A stretch of DNA of 64,000 nucleotides from Nelumbo lutea (Eukaryota; Streptophyta; Magnoliopsida; Proteales; Nelumbonaceae), in contig JAKGHH010000008.1 in the NCBI GenBank assembly GCA_022828595.1, positions 9,103,728-9,167,727 on the forward strand, in the 5' to 3' direction. This document shows, piece after piece, positions 12,487 to 26,200 of this stretch (positions within the stretch are counted from its first letter, which is position 1; each line of letters opens with the position of its first letter). The notes beneath the pieces were generated by a model, which was given only the letters and a program-made list of their open reading frames with translations, was not told the DNA's origin and ran no database searches. Made by a program: the position numbers and the translations under genes.

Positions 12487-14194
12487 CCTTTTCTTCTTCT
12501 ACATAACTGAACTCAGTCAGGTCGAACTCTAAGGCAGACCTGAATTCTATCACTAGGCATGGTCCCACCTGAGGCTGTGTGCCCCACTTCCATTTTACAC
12601 CCGCTATTCTCCTGGAGTGTTTCATAAACTGGGAATGCAGCCATATTCTCAGATCAGATGACCTTGTTTTGGGCTTCCAAAGTGGATCATATAGATCAGG
12701 CCATGTAGTCCCTAAATCTAATTTTCAATTTGGATTGTATATAGAGTTTCCCTGGTTGGACTTTATACCAAGAATCTGCATCTTTGATAACTCTTTTCTT
12801 GATTTTGTTTCTTCCTTATGTACTTAGGTTTTCTGAAAGGTAATGATTTACGGCTTTTGTCTTCCATGATTAAATGTAATATTTATTCTTCCTTATGTAC
12901 TTAGTTCTCGTTCATAAACTATTAGGCTCGAGCTCGATTCGAATTAGAGACTTGAGCTTGAGCTCGAGTCAAAAGCTTGGAAGTTCGAGCTCGACTACCT
13001 TTCATTGCAGGTCTCTCAAGCAGTCGAGGTGCTGAGCCGAGGTCTCCCCTAATTGCCGAAGTTCCAAACCGAGGTCTCCCTCAGCTGCTAAAGTGTTGAG
13101 CTGAGGTTTCCCTAGCAGGCGAGGTGTCGAGCTAAGGTCTCCCTTAGTTGACAAGGTGCCGAGCTTAGCTCAATACCTTGCCTGCTAGGGAAACCTCCCC
13201 TTAGTTGACAAGGTGTCGAGCTGAGGTCTCCCTCAGTTGTTGAAGTGTTGAGCCGAGATCTCCCTCAGTGACCAAGGTGCCGAGCCGAGGTCTCCCTCAG
13301 TGGTTGAGGTGTCGTCTAGCTCGAGCTTGATTCGAATTAGAGACTTGAGCTTGAGCTAGAAGTTTGAGCTCGGCTTGGCTCAAGCCCGACTACCTTTGAT
13401 TGTAGGTCTCCTAGTAGCCGAGATGCCGAGCTGAGGTCTCCCTCTGTTGGAGAGAGAGAGAGAGTTGCATTCTTGTAATTTATAAGGAGAGAGAGAGATG
13501 ACATTCTTGTAATTTGCAAGAAAAAGAGAGAGAGAGTTGGTAGGAGAGAGCGACATTCTTGTAATTTGAAAGAAAAAAAAGCAAAAGAGAGAGAGAGTTG
13601 GTAGAGTGGCATTCTTGTAATTTCCATGAATAAAAGGCAAAAAATACTTTAGATTCCATTTCCCTCATCCTCTGGCCCTCTTACGTACACATTTCAGCTT
13701 AATAGATTTATTTACTAATGGAGGGAGCCCTGCGTTGTAGGGGCTCGATCATAAACTATCAGGCTTGAGCTCGATTCGAATTAGAGACTTGAGCTTGAGC
13801 TGGAGCTCGGCTCGAGTCAAAAGCTCGGAAGTTCGAGCTCGGCTACCTTTGATTGCAGGTCTCTCAAGCAGCCGAAGACTCCCTCAATTGCCGAGGTGCC
13901 AAACCGAGGTCTCCCTCAGCTGTTGAAGTGTCAAGCTGAGGTTTCCCTAGCAGGCAAAGTGTCGAGCTAAGGTCTCCCTTAGTTGACAAGGTGCTGAGCT
14001 GAGGTCTCCCTCAGTGGTCAAGGTGTTGTCTAGCTCAAGCTCGATTCAAATTAGAGACTTGAGCTTGAGCTCAGAAATTCGAGCTTGGCTCGGCTCAAAC
14101 TCAGCTACCTTTGATTGCAGGTCCCCTAGCAGCCAAGATGCTGAGCCGCTCACTTTGTTGGAGAGAGTGTGGCATTTCTTGTAATTGATAAGGA

Positions 14195-14252
<58 letters not shown>

Positions 14253-17200
14253 GGAAAGAGAGTGGCATTCTTGTAATTTGAAAGAAAAAAAGCAAAAGAG
14301 AGAGAGTGGCTTTTTTGTAATTTCTATGAAAAAAAGGCAAAAAATACTGTTAGATTCCATTTCCTTCATCCTCAAGCTTTCTTACGTACACATTTCAGCT
14401 TAATATATTTATATTGATTTTTTTTATCAGAAAAAGGAGACTTTAATAAATTAGATTAGGAAGGGTACAACGAAATGTTGGAAGAGCTTTCAACAACCCA
14501 TGTGTTTTACAATAGTATGTCAATTACAACTTAGCCCAAAATAATTGCTGCCCATAGGCCTCCTGCTTAGCTAAGGAGTCCACTATAGCACCATCCCATT
14601 AGCAATCCTCTTAACACATTTAAAGGTGACACCCATCTCCTTAGCTAAGCAACTGATTTCCCTTAAGGTATGCCTGTACAGCCAAGCATCTGGGTCTGGG
14701 GCATCACAGATTGTCCAAGATACAACTAACATTGAGTCCCCTTCCACCTCCACCTTTTGAAGCCTGAGTTGCTTTGCTATCCTTGGTCCTTGCAGCTGTG
14801 CCAATAACTCAGCTCTCAAAGAATCCCTAACACCAATAGGGCCTGGATTACACAAGGAGCTTCCATGAAAATTTAGCTTAATCTTGTTATATACTGCAGG
14901 TTTTCATTCCATTACCATTTTGTTTTTTTTTTGATAAATGAATGGTATTTTATTAGGCATGGGAGGAGTGTACAATCAGCCTAAAAGGAGGCACGAGATG
15001 TTACCTCCCCTTAGTGATGAACACTGATAAAAAGCACACTCTAACTGGAAATTAATTACAAGGTAGCCAAAACAAATCACTCCTTGATACCCCTTGTTTA
15101 GCCAAAGAATTAGCCATAGCATTTGCCGTTCTGCTGACCCACTGAAAGCTAACTGCCATATTCCTTGTCAGTCAATTAGCTTTCTTCAAAAGGTCCCTGT
15201 AACCCTAAAAGACTATTTCTGGAAGCCAGCCCACTACCACCTAGAGTCCCCTTCAACTATCATGTTCTCGACTCCTAATTGGTTAGCAACTTGTATACCT
15301 TGTACCACTGCTAATATCTCAGCCCTTGTAGAGTCTCCAACTCCCGCTGGTCCTGAGAACAAGGATAGAGTGTTGCTGTCCTTGTCTCTCAGGATCCGTC
15401 CTATACCTGAGGGCCCTGGATTACCTTGACTGCTTCCATCAAAATTTAGTTTGATCACTCTTTCTGGAGGAGGCTTCCATTCAGTTTGTAGTCTGTTCTA
15501 TGTGGCAGTTGTGGATGTCACTGCTGCCCAATTCCTCCTTTAATCATTGTAAGAGAAATTCACGAACATGTCTGAAGTTTTCAACCAGAAAATTGTCCTT
15601 GTCAGTATACACTCCTTTACTTCAACTAGACTTCTCATTCTCGTGAAAAAATTCTAGCATTTCTCTCCTCCCAAATTGCCCACAAACTAGCTGCTCTTAT
15701 ACACTTCTACATTAAGTTCCCTATCTTTGTCAGTTGCCCAAAGGAAAATGGTTCAAAGAGCAGATTTACTTCGGAGGGCAAGTTCCACCTGCACCCAAAT
15801 AGCGTTAAAACCCAATTCCAAATACTAGCAGCAAAAAAATGTTACTTTATACTGTAAATACATTATAAATGTCCTGAGCCTGCTAGGTAAATAGACAGTG
15901 GTGAGAGCTATCAGTTAATAGTGGCTTCCAAGCTACTTTAACTCAACAAATGAATCAGAGCATCAAATGAGCCATCATTGAAACCATGCCTTCTTAAATT
16001 TAACCATTTTTATCCCCACTAGGGGGGGAGGTGCCGATATTACTGATTTTGTTTGTCAAAAGATCCAAAGATGGAGATGGAGATGGAGAAAAGATGGAAA
16101 GATCCGAAGATGGAGAAAGAATCAGTAACAAAGGAAGGTGAAAGTGGTGCTCTGGGTAGTACTTAGGGGGGTCGAAGATGGAGAAAAGATCCGAAGAAGG
16201 TTTCTAGATGGTGAATAGTTGGAAATCAATTTTAAACATTGCAACAAAGAAACTATTACTGTGTTAGACAGTTTTGTATGCCCTTAGCTTCAATCAAAAT
16301 TGATGTACTTTATGAGTTTATTGTAAATGAATAAAAGTGCATATTTGATTCATGTTCCCTTGGTATGTTTCTGTGTAATACCCTTAAACAGGACACTTAT
16401 TGAGACTCGTGTTAGTTTAGAAAGTTCACAGCCAGTGGGTCGGTCTGGGGAGACCTATCCTGACAAGGCTGACACTGTGGTGCCATCAAGTCGGTTGAGG
16501 TGGCTTGTCTCAGTTACCGGGGTGAGACCCCAGGCACATACAGTGTGGGATTAATTGAATCTTTGAACTGGACCAGATTTTCAGTATTGCCCTGGACCTT
16601 GGAGATTGATGGGCAAAACTGGAAAGTTACACCCGACCCCTAGACTCGATTATGATACTGCACTAGGTGTTGGATCGGGGTGTCTTTGATGTACCAATCA
16701 GTGAGATCCTTAGCGGGGGTCGAAACCTGGGTATGTTGGGAGAATCCGAGAATTCATCTGAGTGGGTGATCATAGTGACAGGATCAGCCCCTTTGTCGGA
16801 CAAAGGTAATGATCGGGGATGCGCTCTCACTGTTGGAAACCAAGACTGCCGGCAGCCGATTTCAATCGTTGAGATTTGTTTTGCAAAGTATATTTTATAT
16901 GAGATATAAATGTATATATATTATGGTTTCTAAAATGTTTGCAAAAGGTTTTAATTCCCGGGATCCATATAAGTGGAGAGTGCAACACTGTTCCTTGCAG
17001 CTGAGGGAGAGGTCCTCTCTTGTCGGGCAGTGTATGATCATTAAGGGCTGAGAGGTTAAGTGTAAGACCATTGAGGATAATACCTGATGGGCTAATCTTG
17101 CATCTGCCCACAGTCCCTGGGTGTTACAAGGTGGCTTGGCCCAGGGACCACTTAGGGTAAGTGTTGGGCCCATAGAGCCCATTTGATGGGTTTCAGGGGG

Positions 17201-20200
17201 TGCACTGTCTTTAATAGTGTATTCGACCAGGCCTTGTAACAAAGGCCGGGCCGAACCCATGTGGCTGATGTGTAGATCAATGCTTGGGTCCCACGCCATA
17301 CAAGGAAGCCCAACTGGGCAGCAGTTAGGAAGGTTGAGTGAGCACATAAGCTTAATGGGCCTAAAGCCCATTTCGAACTGGGCTATTTATTTAGTTAATT
17401 AAAGGGGCGAATTTTGAGATGGATTAGCAGATAGGATAGGGTCTTAATCCTATCCACTCAGAGAGTCCAGATCTAAATGTGATTCAGATCTAGAAACCTC
17501 CTAATGGGATTAGGATAAAGCTAATCTAATTTGCAGATAGGGTTTATCCTTATCACTAGAAGAGAAGGCTGATCCAAATATGATTTGGATAAGCACCCTC
17601 CTAATGGGATTAGGAGCTGATCTTTTAAGTTAACAAAAAGAAGGAGGGGGCGGCAGCCTTGAGAGAGACCAACAAGAAACACATCAGATCCTCTTTAGTG
17701 CTGAAATCAAGAAGAGAGAATTCTGCAGCCTGCGAATACTCTCTTGCCGCCTCCCTGCTCTTGTCGCCCTGTTTGCCAGTTCGATCTCCAACTGTGGGAG
17801 AAGTCAAGATTGGATCTTGACATCAGTTCTTTGAGAAAGGATTGAAAAGGAAGCTGTGCTCACGTTCCATTCTACTGTTTCTTGCGAAGGACAGAGTTCT
17901 TGGGGAAGAACACTGTTGATTCTGCTCCATCCTGCACTGCGCCATCTTCAGTGGGAGCAGTCTTTGGATCCTTCCTTGGGCGTGAACACCTTCGTTGGGA
18001 GATATTAATTCTCCGTATCAGGTATTATTCTCTCCCATTCCTTTTGGTTCAGATCTGGTTCAGTTTAAGGTTCAAGATTTATCCTTGAAAATATGATTTT
18101 CTAAATAGGGAATGTGATTCCCAGTTGAAGGGAGAGGAAAAAATTTTTGAAATTCGCCCCTTATTCCGCAATCTTTGGGCGTCCATGTGATGGATCTCTC
18201 ATCCCTTCATACTGGAGAGTGGAAGACCCAAAGGCAAGAATATGCTAAAAATTAGGGAAGACAGGAAGGCGATGATATTATTATTCGAAGAGGCGGTTTT
18301 ATGGTTGAAGGGTTTTATTGATGGTGTACTACAATCGGTTAGAACAGCTGGTTGGAGGAATGCGTTAGAAATGGAAAGAAAGAGGTTTGAAGTGGAGCTG
18401 AGGTGCAATGGAAAAGGATGGTTTATTACTATCTCAGAATACTTCGGTGCCAGGAAACAGATGGTCTGCTTACCAGAAGGGAAGAAGACACAAGGTTGGA
18501 AGGCTTTCATAAGGGAGCTGCAGCATTTTCTCGTCTTTGTAGACAGGCATGTGAAGCAGGGGAGAGAACAAAGTTCCGCAACTCTGAAATATTTGGAGCA
18601 GCACTTGAAGCAGAAACCTTACAATGTCAGAGAGGTTATATCGAGTTCCAATACTGGTTTGAAGTTGTGGCTTGAAGGTGAACAAGGTGATTGGGAACGT
18701 AACTTGGTGATATCAGTTAACAAGGAGATAAAAGACTGGAGGAAGGTTTTAGATTCAGTTGTGATTAATCTGAACTTGGAGGTTGAGATTGCGTTGTAAC
18801 CTTATTCAGCAAGGAATGCAATTTTAAGAATCAATGATGGGTTTTACTGCTTTCGAATGTGAAGAAGGCATGGTCCAAGTTCAAAAGTGGAAGCCATTAT
18901 GTAATGAGATGGAACAGCTTGGCGGAAACTTCCTGTTCAAACTGGTGGATCTTCCGTTTTATCTCTGGAACGAAGTAAATGTGGGAAATATCGTGAGGCC
19001 TCTTGGGAGGGGAAATGGAGGATTATCGGCTGCAAAACTTTCGAGCTGTTGAGGTGAGGATGGTTGGGGTGAAACCTGATTCAATTCCAAGAACAATAGA
19101 GGTGCTTGCGGATGGAAGCTGGTATAAAATATGGCTGGTTTTGGAGCTCGAGGCAGAGCTTTGGGGACGAAGCTCCAAGGTTGAAGATGATGCTGACATG
19201 GAAGGCTGGGTTACTAGGGGCTTACAGGTGGAGACAGAGTTCAAAACTAGTGGTCAACTTAAAGTGGAAACTGAAAAGTTGATGAGGGAGGCCCAAAAGT
19301 CACGCAAGTTAATTAAGGAAAAAATTTAAATTATTTTTGAATTAGGTGTAACCTCAAAAGGCCACCCTTCCTTATCTGATGTGGTTAAAAAAAGATCTGG
19401 GTTGCGAGTTGGAGCATCTGAACCAGTAGGAGGCCCGATCGGTTCAACCTTTGGTGGAACCCTAATCCACGTGCTTGTCTAAGTGTGCACGTGACTCGGG
19501 GTTTGCAGCGAGAGACAATAGACGATAGTAACCGTCTATTTTCTTCCTCCTCGAAGAAGGCTAGTAGAGAAGGCGCTACTTCCTCCAGAAGGTCTGTACG
19601 GAACTCGAGCTCCTTACAGTGGGTTTCTCGCACAGCGTCGAACGATCCTAGGGCAGGGAGATCTTGACTAGATCGACCAAATCCCAGGTACGCCAGAGAT
19701 TGCAACGTGGAGGAGGGTTTTGATGAAGGCTAGGTAGATTGTACTGAAGATGCAGACACAGAAGAGATCTAGAAAGCCAGTCGAGTATAGGCAATGCTGA
19801 GTTCGGTAAGGTCGCAGAAGAAGAGATCGCTGCAACTCTTAACTTGGAATCTCTGTTTCAAGAAGTGCAAGCTGGGGAACCTCTTTCTCGTGCCAGTAAA
19901 GAGCTAAACACTCGAAACAGAGTGGAAAGTCTTCCTAATGCTGTTAGTAATAAGCCTGTCTCATTCTTAGAAGCCGCTTATCCCAATCTTTTGACCACTT
20001 AGGAACTGGGTAATGAAGTATCCGAGATTTTCCAAAAGCAAAACAAAGGTACAAAAGATAGGAACAAACAAGAGGGTGAGAGAAGTAATCTCTGTTTAAC
20101 AGAGGTGACGGAAATGCCTTCTTACCAGAACCGAACCAAGGAGTTAGAAGAACCTCATTTTCAACCTCAGGGTCTAACAGGCTCTGCTTCTAATTCCGGC

Positions 20201-23200
20201 AATCCCATTCTTCCCCAATCCAACCCAGGTAACTGTGTCTTTTCGGTTTGTAATACTAATGTTTGCTCTTTATCCTATTTGCCAAATACGGATCCAAGTC
20301 TAGAGGTTGCTACCTATGAAGGTGGGGAAGGGGCAAGAGATAGCAGTGGAGACAGGGAGGGGCAGGAGGGTGAGATAGGAAATGAGGAAGAAGCAAGAGG
20401 AAATAAAAGAATTATGGAAATTCTTGAATGCCTCTTAAAGTAGATGAGAGCAATAAATAGAAGGAAGGGCTAGAGGGAATTAGAATAGAAGAAATTAAGG
20501 ATAATGAGGATAAAGGTAAGGAAACAGAACAAGGAGGGAGGAATAAAAAGTCAAAAGAGAGAGTTGACTAGTGAGGATTTAGTGGCAACTTTTGTGCAGA
20601 AGTTGGGATGTAAAGTGAAAGATCCAAATGGTTTAAAAATGTTTCTACAAAAAAAGGGAGAAGAAACTAAGGCTAAAAGGAAAAAATTAAGTGAAGTGGA
20701 AAGACTGATGAAGGATGTGGAAGGAGCTAGTAGTCTTGGTGTTAAAAGGGACAGGAGGAAAGGGAACAAGTGAGGGTAAGAGGAGCAAGGGGTCAAGAAT
20801 ACAGCAAAATGAAGATCTTAAGTTGGAATGTCAGAGGGCTAGGAAATGCTAGGAAGAGGGTAGTAATAAAAGAGGCCATTAAGAAAATAGACATGGATGT
20901 AGTTTTCTTGCAGGAGACTAAAAGAGCAGATTTTGACAATAAGTGGGTAAGAAGTGTTTGGAGAGGTAGGGGGATCAATTGGTTATTTTTGCCCTCATGG
21001 GGGTCTGTAGGGGGTGTAGTGACAATGTGGAAAAAAGAAGTATTGGAGGGTAAGGAGAAGCTGATAGGCCAATTTTCAGTTTCCCTGAAGTTTAGACAGG
21101 TGGAGGATGGGTGTTAACCAATGTCTATGGACCGAATAACTATAGAGAGAGGAGGCAACTTTGGGAAGAACTGGCTGATATAAGGGGTTTGTGGGAAGGA
21201 CCTTGGTGTTTAGGAGGTGACTTCAATGTAATCAGATTCTTGGAAGAAACAAATAGTACTAGGCAGAGGTCAACCATGAGCATATTTGTGGATGCCTATG
21301 GACTTAAGGAAATCCCATTGTCACATAGCTGTTTTACCTGCTCCAATCTCCAAGTGAACCCAATATGTTCCAAGCTGGACATGTTCTTATTTTCAAATGA
21401 CTGGGAAGAACATTGGTGAAGTTTGAATTCTAGAACACTCCCAAGGGTGACATCAAATCACTGGCCTATAGTAATTTGTAAGGAGGAGGTGAGAAATGCA
21501 GGCCCCACCCCTTTTAGATTTGAAAACATGTGGCTTGGACACCCAAGTTTTATTAAGAAGGTCCAAGATTGGTGGCTTGAGAATAACCCAACAGTGAAAT
21601 GGAATGGAATGAGGTTTCATAAAAAACTCCAACATCTGAAGGGTAGAATCAAGGAGTGGAATCTATTAGATTTTGGGAGACTAGAGGAGAGGAAACAAAT
21701 GGTGACTGTTCAAATTAAGGCATTGGTTAGTAAGGAAGGGAGGGGATGTTTTACAGAAGAGGATAAAGAGCAAAGATGGAATCTGCGTAAACAATTGGAG
21801 GATTGTCTTTTGCAGGAGGAAAAAAATTGGAGAAAAAAGTCAAGGTGTACGTGGTTGAAAGAGGGAGATAGAAATACCAAGTTTTTTCATGCAATGGCAA
21901 ATGGGAGGAGGAGAAAGAATTATATCTCAAGTTTGGAGATTGAAGGGACAACAATTGCCAATCAAAATGAAATTGAAATGGCTTTTGCAAATCACTTTAG
22001 GTCTATCTTTAGAAGATCCCTAAACAATAGGGTTTGGATTGAAGGATTGGAACGATCTACATTGAAGTTGGAGGAAAAGGAATGGCTGGAAAGGAAATTT
22101 GATTTGGAAGAAATAAATGAAGCAATGTTTTCTATGTGGACAGATCAAAGGCACTAGGCCCTGATGGTTTTACGATGGCTTTTTATCAGGATTCTTTGGA
22201 GGTTTTAAAAGAGGACCTAAGGATAGTGGATGAATTTCATTATCGAGGAGTGATAAACTCGGGGCTAAATTCCACATTCATTGCCTTGGTTCTCAAGAAA
22301 AGGAATGCAAATTACCCAAGGGACTATAGGCCGATCAGCTTGGTAAACAGCCTTTACAAGATCATCACTAAGGTGCTGTCCATTAGAATTAGAAAAGTGC
22401 TCCCAATAATCATAGCGGACAACATGGAGCTTTTGTGAAAGGGCGGCAGATAACAGATCAAATACTTATTGCAAATGAGAGTTTGGAGGAGTTCAAGAGA
22501 TCCAAGAAAAAAGGGGTGGTTTGTAAGCTAGACTTAGAAAAAGCTTATGACATGGTGGATTGGTCGTTTTTGTTGGAGGTGATGGTCAATTTTGGGTTTG
22601 GAGACAGGTGGTGTAAGTGGGTGATGGGATGCATCAGGAAATGCCATTATTCCATTTTGATAAATGGGACGGTGGTGGATTTCTTTCCAGCTTTGAGAGG
22701 AATAAGACAAGGAGATCCTCTTTCCCCATTCTTATTCACGATTATTGCAGAGGTTTTGGGGAGATTAATTTCTCAAGCAGACTCCAGGGACTTAATAAGA
22801 GGATGGAGAGTTGGAAGGGAGAATGTGCCACTCACTCATTTGCAGTTTGCAGATGACACAATAATTTTTTGTGAAGGAGGGGGACCTAAATAGGATAAGA
22901 AACCAGAAGCTCACTATACAACTCTTTGAGCAAATGTCAAACCTCAAGGTGAATTTTGAGAAGAGCTGTCTAGTGGGAGTAAATATGGGGGAGAGGGAGA
23001 TGTTGGATTGTGCAGGTATCTTGGAGTGTGCAGTCTCTAATTGGCCCCTAAGTTACCTTGGTTGCCATTGGGAGATAACCCTCGAAAAGATGAGTTTTGG
23101 AGTCCATTTGTGGAGAGGTTTGAAAAGAGACTTGCAACTTGGAAGAACTATTTGTATCTTGGTGGGATGATCACTTTAATTAGGTCCACTCTAGCTAACA

Positions 23201-26200
23201 TTCCTGTCTACTTTTTATCAGTCTTTAAGATTCCAGCTAAGGTGGCTAGTAGGTTAGAAAAACAAATGAGAGATTTCCTTTGGGAGCCGGGGTAGGAGAA
23301 AAAGGACCATAGGGGGGTTAGGTGGGAGATGGCTTGTAGGAGCAAGAGAGAGAGGAGGTTTGGGTATTGGGAATATAAGGAGTAGGAATTTGGCACTACT
23401 AGGGAAGTGGTTGTGGAGATTTTCTTTGGAGAAGGATCAATTGTGGGTGAAGATAGTGGGCAGCATTCATGGGGTAGCAGGCAATGGATGGGACTCTAGG
23501 GTTGTGGCAAGGACTACAAGAGCAGCACCTTGGAAAGCTATTCAAGCTATTTTGCCTTTGTTCTCTCCATGGATCAGGTATGACCTGCACTTAGGTAATC
23601 TCATCAATTTTTAGGAACATATTTGAATTGGGGATTCTCCTTTAAAAGATCAATTTCTGAATCTTTTCACTTTTCCACTCTTAAAAACCAGCCAGTCTCC
23701 TCCTTCCTTGTTCCTTCTAACTCAACTTCTGGGTTCAGCTGGAACTTGGGCTTTAGAAGGGAAATTAGGGACACAGAATTTGATTATGTCTTATCCTTGC
23801 TATCTATTCTTGAAGGGGTTTTTTTAGAGCCTACAAAGACAGACAGCAGAATTTGGTCTCTCACCTCTTCCGGTTCTTTCACATGTGCTTCCTTCTTTAA
23901 AGCTCTAGTTCAACCTCCTTCTTTGGGTCTGTCCTTCCCTGTTAAAGAGGTGTGGTGTCTTCCTATACCCCCTAAGGTTGGGAGTTTCTGTTGGGAATCC
24001 TTTCTGGAAAGAGTTGATACATGTGATCTACTTCAAAGAAAAAGACCCAACAACTGTTTGTGTCCTCATTGGTGTACTCTCTGCAAAGCCGATGGTGAGT
24101 CTAAATACCATTTACTGATATCCTGTTGATTTACTAAAAATATTTGGGAATGGTGTACTTTGTTTGGGTGCAGGTGGGCCCCCCCCTATGAATGTGCAAA
24201 GTTTATTCAGGTTCATGCCGAGTTGGCCAACAAAAAGGGCCAAGGCTATGTGGAGATGTATGAGGGCTGCAGTATGCTGGACTGTTTGGGAGGAGAGGAA
24301 CTCAAGGATATTTTCAAAAAAGGAGAACTTTGGAAGTAATATTGGAGGTAATCTATATTAGGGTGATACATAGGCTGAAAACTTTGGCCTTGTTTGCAGA
24401 CTTCTTAGTAGATGAGATGGTAAAAAACTGGAAGGAAATTGCAGAATTAGCCTCAGCTAAGAAGACATCACTCTCTTGCTGGAGTCCCCCATCTAATGGC
24501 TTTCTTAAACTAAATTTTGATGGCAGAAGTATGAGTAATCTGGGTCCATCTGGAATAGGGGGAGCAATAAGAGATGAACATGGAAATCTGTTAGCTATGT
24601 TTTCAGGACCAACTGGGGAAGGGGACTCCTTGAGGGCTGAGATTCTTGCAGCCATTGAAGGGGTTCGAAGAGCCAAGGAGATGCAAATTAGAAAGTTGAT
24701 TATTGAAGGAGATTCTGAAGTGGTGGTGAACTGGTTAAAAGAAGATAACTCAAGGATATGGAAGTGCAACAATGAAAAACGAAAATTTAAGTGGCTGGCT
24801 AAGGATGTTGAAATTCAGTACAAATGGGCTAAGAGAAGTGCAAACTCACTGGCAGATGGTTTAGCCAGGCAAGGGGTTAATAGAAACTCTCTGTTTTGGG
24901 CTTTATTGTAATTGTATTTGCTGCTCATAGACTGTTTTAGGGAGCTAAGATTGTTTAGCCCCCTTGCTTTGTAATTCTTCTTAAATTTAATGAATACATT
25001 TTCACAGTTATTGATCCAAAAAAAATAAATAAATACTAGCAGCAAAAAAGCAAGATATCAACAAATGGTGACAGTCCTCACTCTTCACTTAACATAAAAA
25101 GCACCAGTTTGGGGACAAACACATATAAGGTTTCTTCTTTTGCAAGTTTTCCAAAGTATTGATCTTACCATAGTAGGCTTTCCAATATAACACAACTATT
25201 TTAGGAGGAATTGGCCTTGACTATATCTCTTTAACAGGGAAAACTTGAGAGGAGGGAGAGGAACAAAAGGATTTAAAGAAAGAGGCACAAGTGAAAGAGC
25301 CACTCGGGGTAAATGTTCAAATCCTTTTATTAGGTTTAGGAGGGTCCAAACACAAAAACTCTAGAAGAAGCAAGAGCTCAGAAACACAAACGAACTCGCC
25401 TCTACGAAACCCAAAGTCCCAGTTTAAAACCAAAGGGAGAACAGGGGGGAAAGAATCTTGAGATAGGTTTCTTTTTAAGAGGGAGATGGAATAAAGAGAC
25501 AGGAAACGATCTTTTAGAGGCTGAGTGCCCACCCAAACGTCTTCCCAAAAGAGGACAGAATTTGCAGAGTAGACGTCATACCTTACAAACCTGAGGAACT
25601 TGGGAAGAGTGCTAGAGATTGCCTTCCAAGGCAATGTGAGTAAAGCCCTTCGAGATATCCCAACATCCCAACCAGTAACAGAACAGCCATGGATACTCTT
25701 TACCACTTCATGCCATAACCTTTCTCTTTCCAATGGCCACCTCTAGAGCCATTTACCTAGAAGAGCTTCATTCTTGCACACTACATTCTCTAACCCTAGT
25801 CCTCCTTTTTCGCTTTGGCTCACCACTTCCCACCTAATCAAGTGATATTTTTTCTCTTCCCCAAGCTCCCATAAGAGGTCTCTCATCAATTTTTCTAGCC
25901 TCTTAGCCTCCCTATTGGGTATCCTAAAGACCGATAGGAAGTAGATTGGCAAATTGGCTAGTGTTATTGCTTTAATCAAAGTTGCTTTGCCCCCAGAGAA
26001 ATATAGTTTCTCTTCCAAGCTGTCAATTTCTTTTCGAATTTTTTCACCACAGGGTTCCAAAATCTACTTTCCTTTGGGTTAGCACCTAGGGGAAGTCCTA
26101 AATAGGATAAAGGCCACTGTGACCAAAGGCACTCTAAGCAGGCTGCAATGGATTCCAACTCCCCTCTATTTAGTGGTAAAAGCTTTCAACATATTTGCTT

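Larger units (their letters stand above)
15839..25030 (+). mobile_element. LINE F, near full length (L1-type, 9.2 kb)
   Basis: It is flanked by a perfect 19-bp target duplication and ends with an A-rich tail (about 25018-25030). In order it has: a 5' region (15839-16262) with GATGGAGAAAAGATCC-like repeats; a 1.94-kb module shared with the Copia element at 44745-53113; ORF1 (from 18190); a low-complexity linker; an endonuclease-RT-zinc finger-RNase H ORF2 (20770-24911); and a short 3' UTR. It splits LINE E, which is in opposite orientation. Many frameshifts show it is inactive. RNase H at the C-terminus is typical of plant L1-type LINEs. Confidence 0.9.

Noticed and set aside
13009..13312. 32-bp direct repeats that could suggest a CRISPR array
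   Set aside because: The units are directly adjacent and degenerate, with no unique spacers, in a plant intron. It is a minisatellite.
13337..14375. Minus-strand frames rich in LSLSLS
   Set aside because: They are translations of (GA)n and the repeat arrays, and are not proteins.
16263..18206. First read as a solo LTR of the Copia element
   Set aside because: The matching part of the Copia element is the leader between PBS and gag. The true LTRs (746 bp) are defined by the GAATA duplication, PBS and PPT.
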